This document shows, in pieces, positions 5,648 to 5,650 of a DNA stretch of 5,650 bases (position 1 is the stretch's first letter; every line of letters starts with the position of its first letter). Below the pieces are notes generated by a model. That model was not told the DNA's origin. It made no database searches and was given only the letters and a program-made list of their open reading frames with translations. A program made the position numbers and the translations under genes. The DNA comes from JAKFWF01 sp031401535 (GTDB lineage: Bacteria; Pseudomonadota; Alphaproteobacteria; Rhizobiales; Hyphomicrobiaceae): contig JANNRP010000310.1 in assembly GCA_031401535.1 (NCBI GenBank), forward strand, positions 1 through 5,650, read 5' to 3'.

Positions 5648-5650
5648 GCA

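Overview
The window is GC-rich and tightly packed. It most resembles the chromosome of an alphaproteobacterium, probably of the order Hyphomicrobiales (a Bradyrhizobium/Rhodopseudomonas/Mesorhizobium-like organism). This placement is an inference. It rests on codon bias (heavy G/C at third positions), AGGAG-type ribosome binding sites, and the kinds of proteins present: a short His/Tyr/Trp-rich secreted protein, a small two-helix 'low-affinity iron permease' family protein, and an EamA transporter. No rRNA, tRNA, CRISPR array, insertion sequence or phage gene was recognised.

Layout: (1) Bases 1-759 (+) hold the 3' part of an EamA/DMT-type membrane transporter whose start lies off the left edge. 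(2) Bases 765-1748 (-) hold a HAD-superfamily hydrolase, convergent with the transporter and separated from it by five bases. (3) Bases 1749-1983 are a divergent intergenic region. (4) Bases 1984-2250 (+) encode an 88-residue secreted small protein, followed by a strong hairpin. (5) Bases 2396-3178 (+) encode an RMND1/DUF155-family protein with a C-terminal membrane anchor. (6) Bases 3236-3658 (+) encode a small membrane protein of the iron-permease family (PF04120 type). (7) Bases 3747-5647 (+) carry the most notable locus: a possible 38-codon leader ORF, then an RtcB-type RNA ligase of the release-factor-H-coupled class (RtcB2), then peptide chain release factor H (PrfH). The last two genes overlap by 11 bases.

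The RtcB2-PrfH pair is the functional highlight. From published work on this family, PrfH releases nascent chains from ribosomes whose 16S rRNA has been cut in the decoding centre by ribotoxins, and its partner RtcB ligates the cut rRNA, so damaged ribosomes are first rescued and then repaired. The sequence here keeps the metal-binding and guanylylation residues of RtcB and the GGQ motif of PrfH, so the module looks intact. The module itself is a described system. What looks undescribed is its 5' end: the only good ribosome binding site belongs to a short ORF in a different frame, and the RtcB2 start codon has no visible Shine-Dalgarno sequence. This raises the possibility of a leader peptide, translational coupling, frameshifting or a one-base indel.
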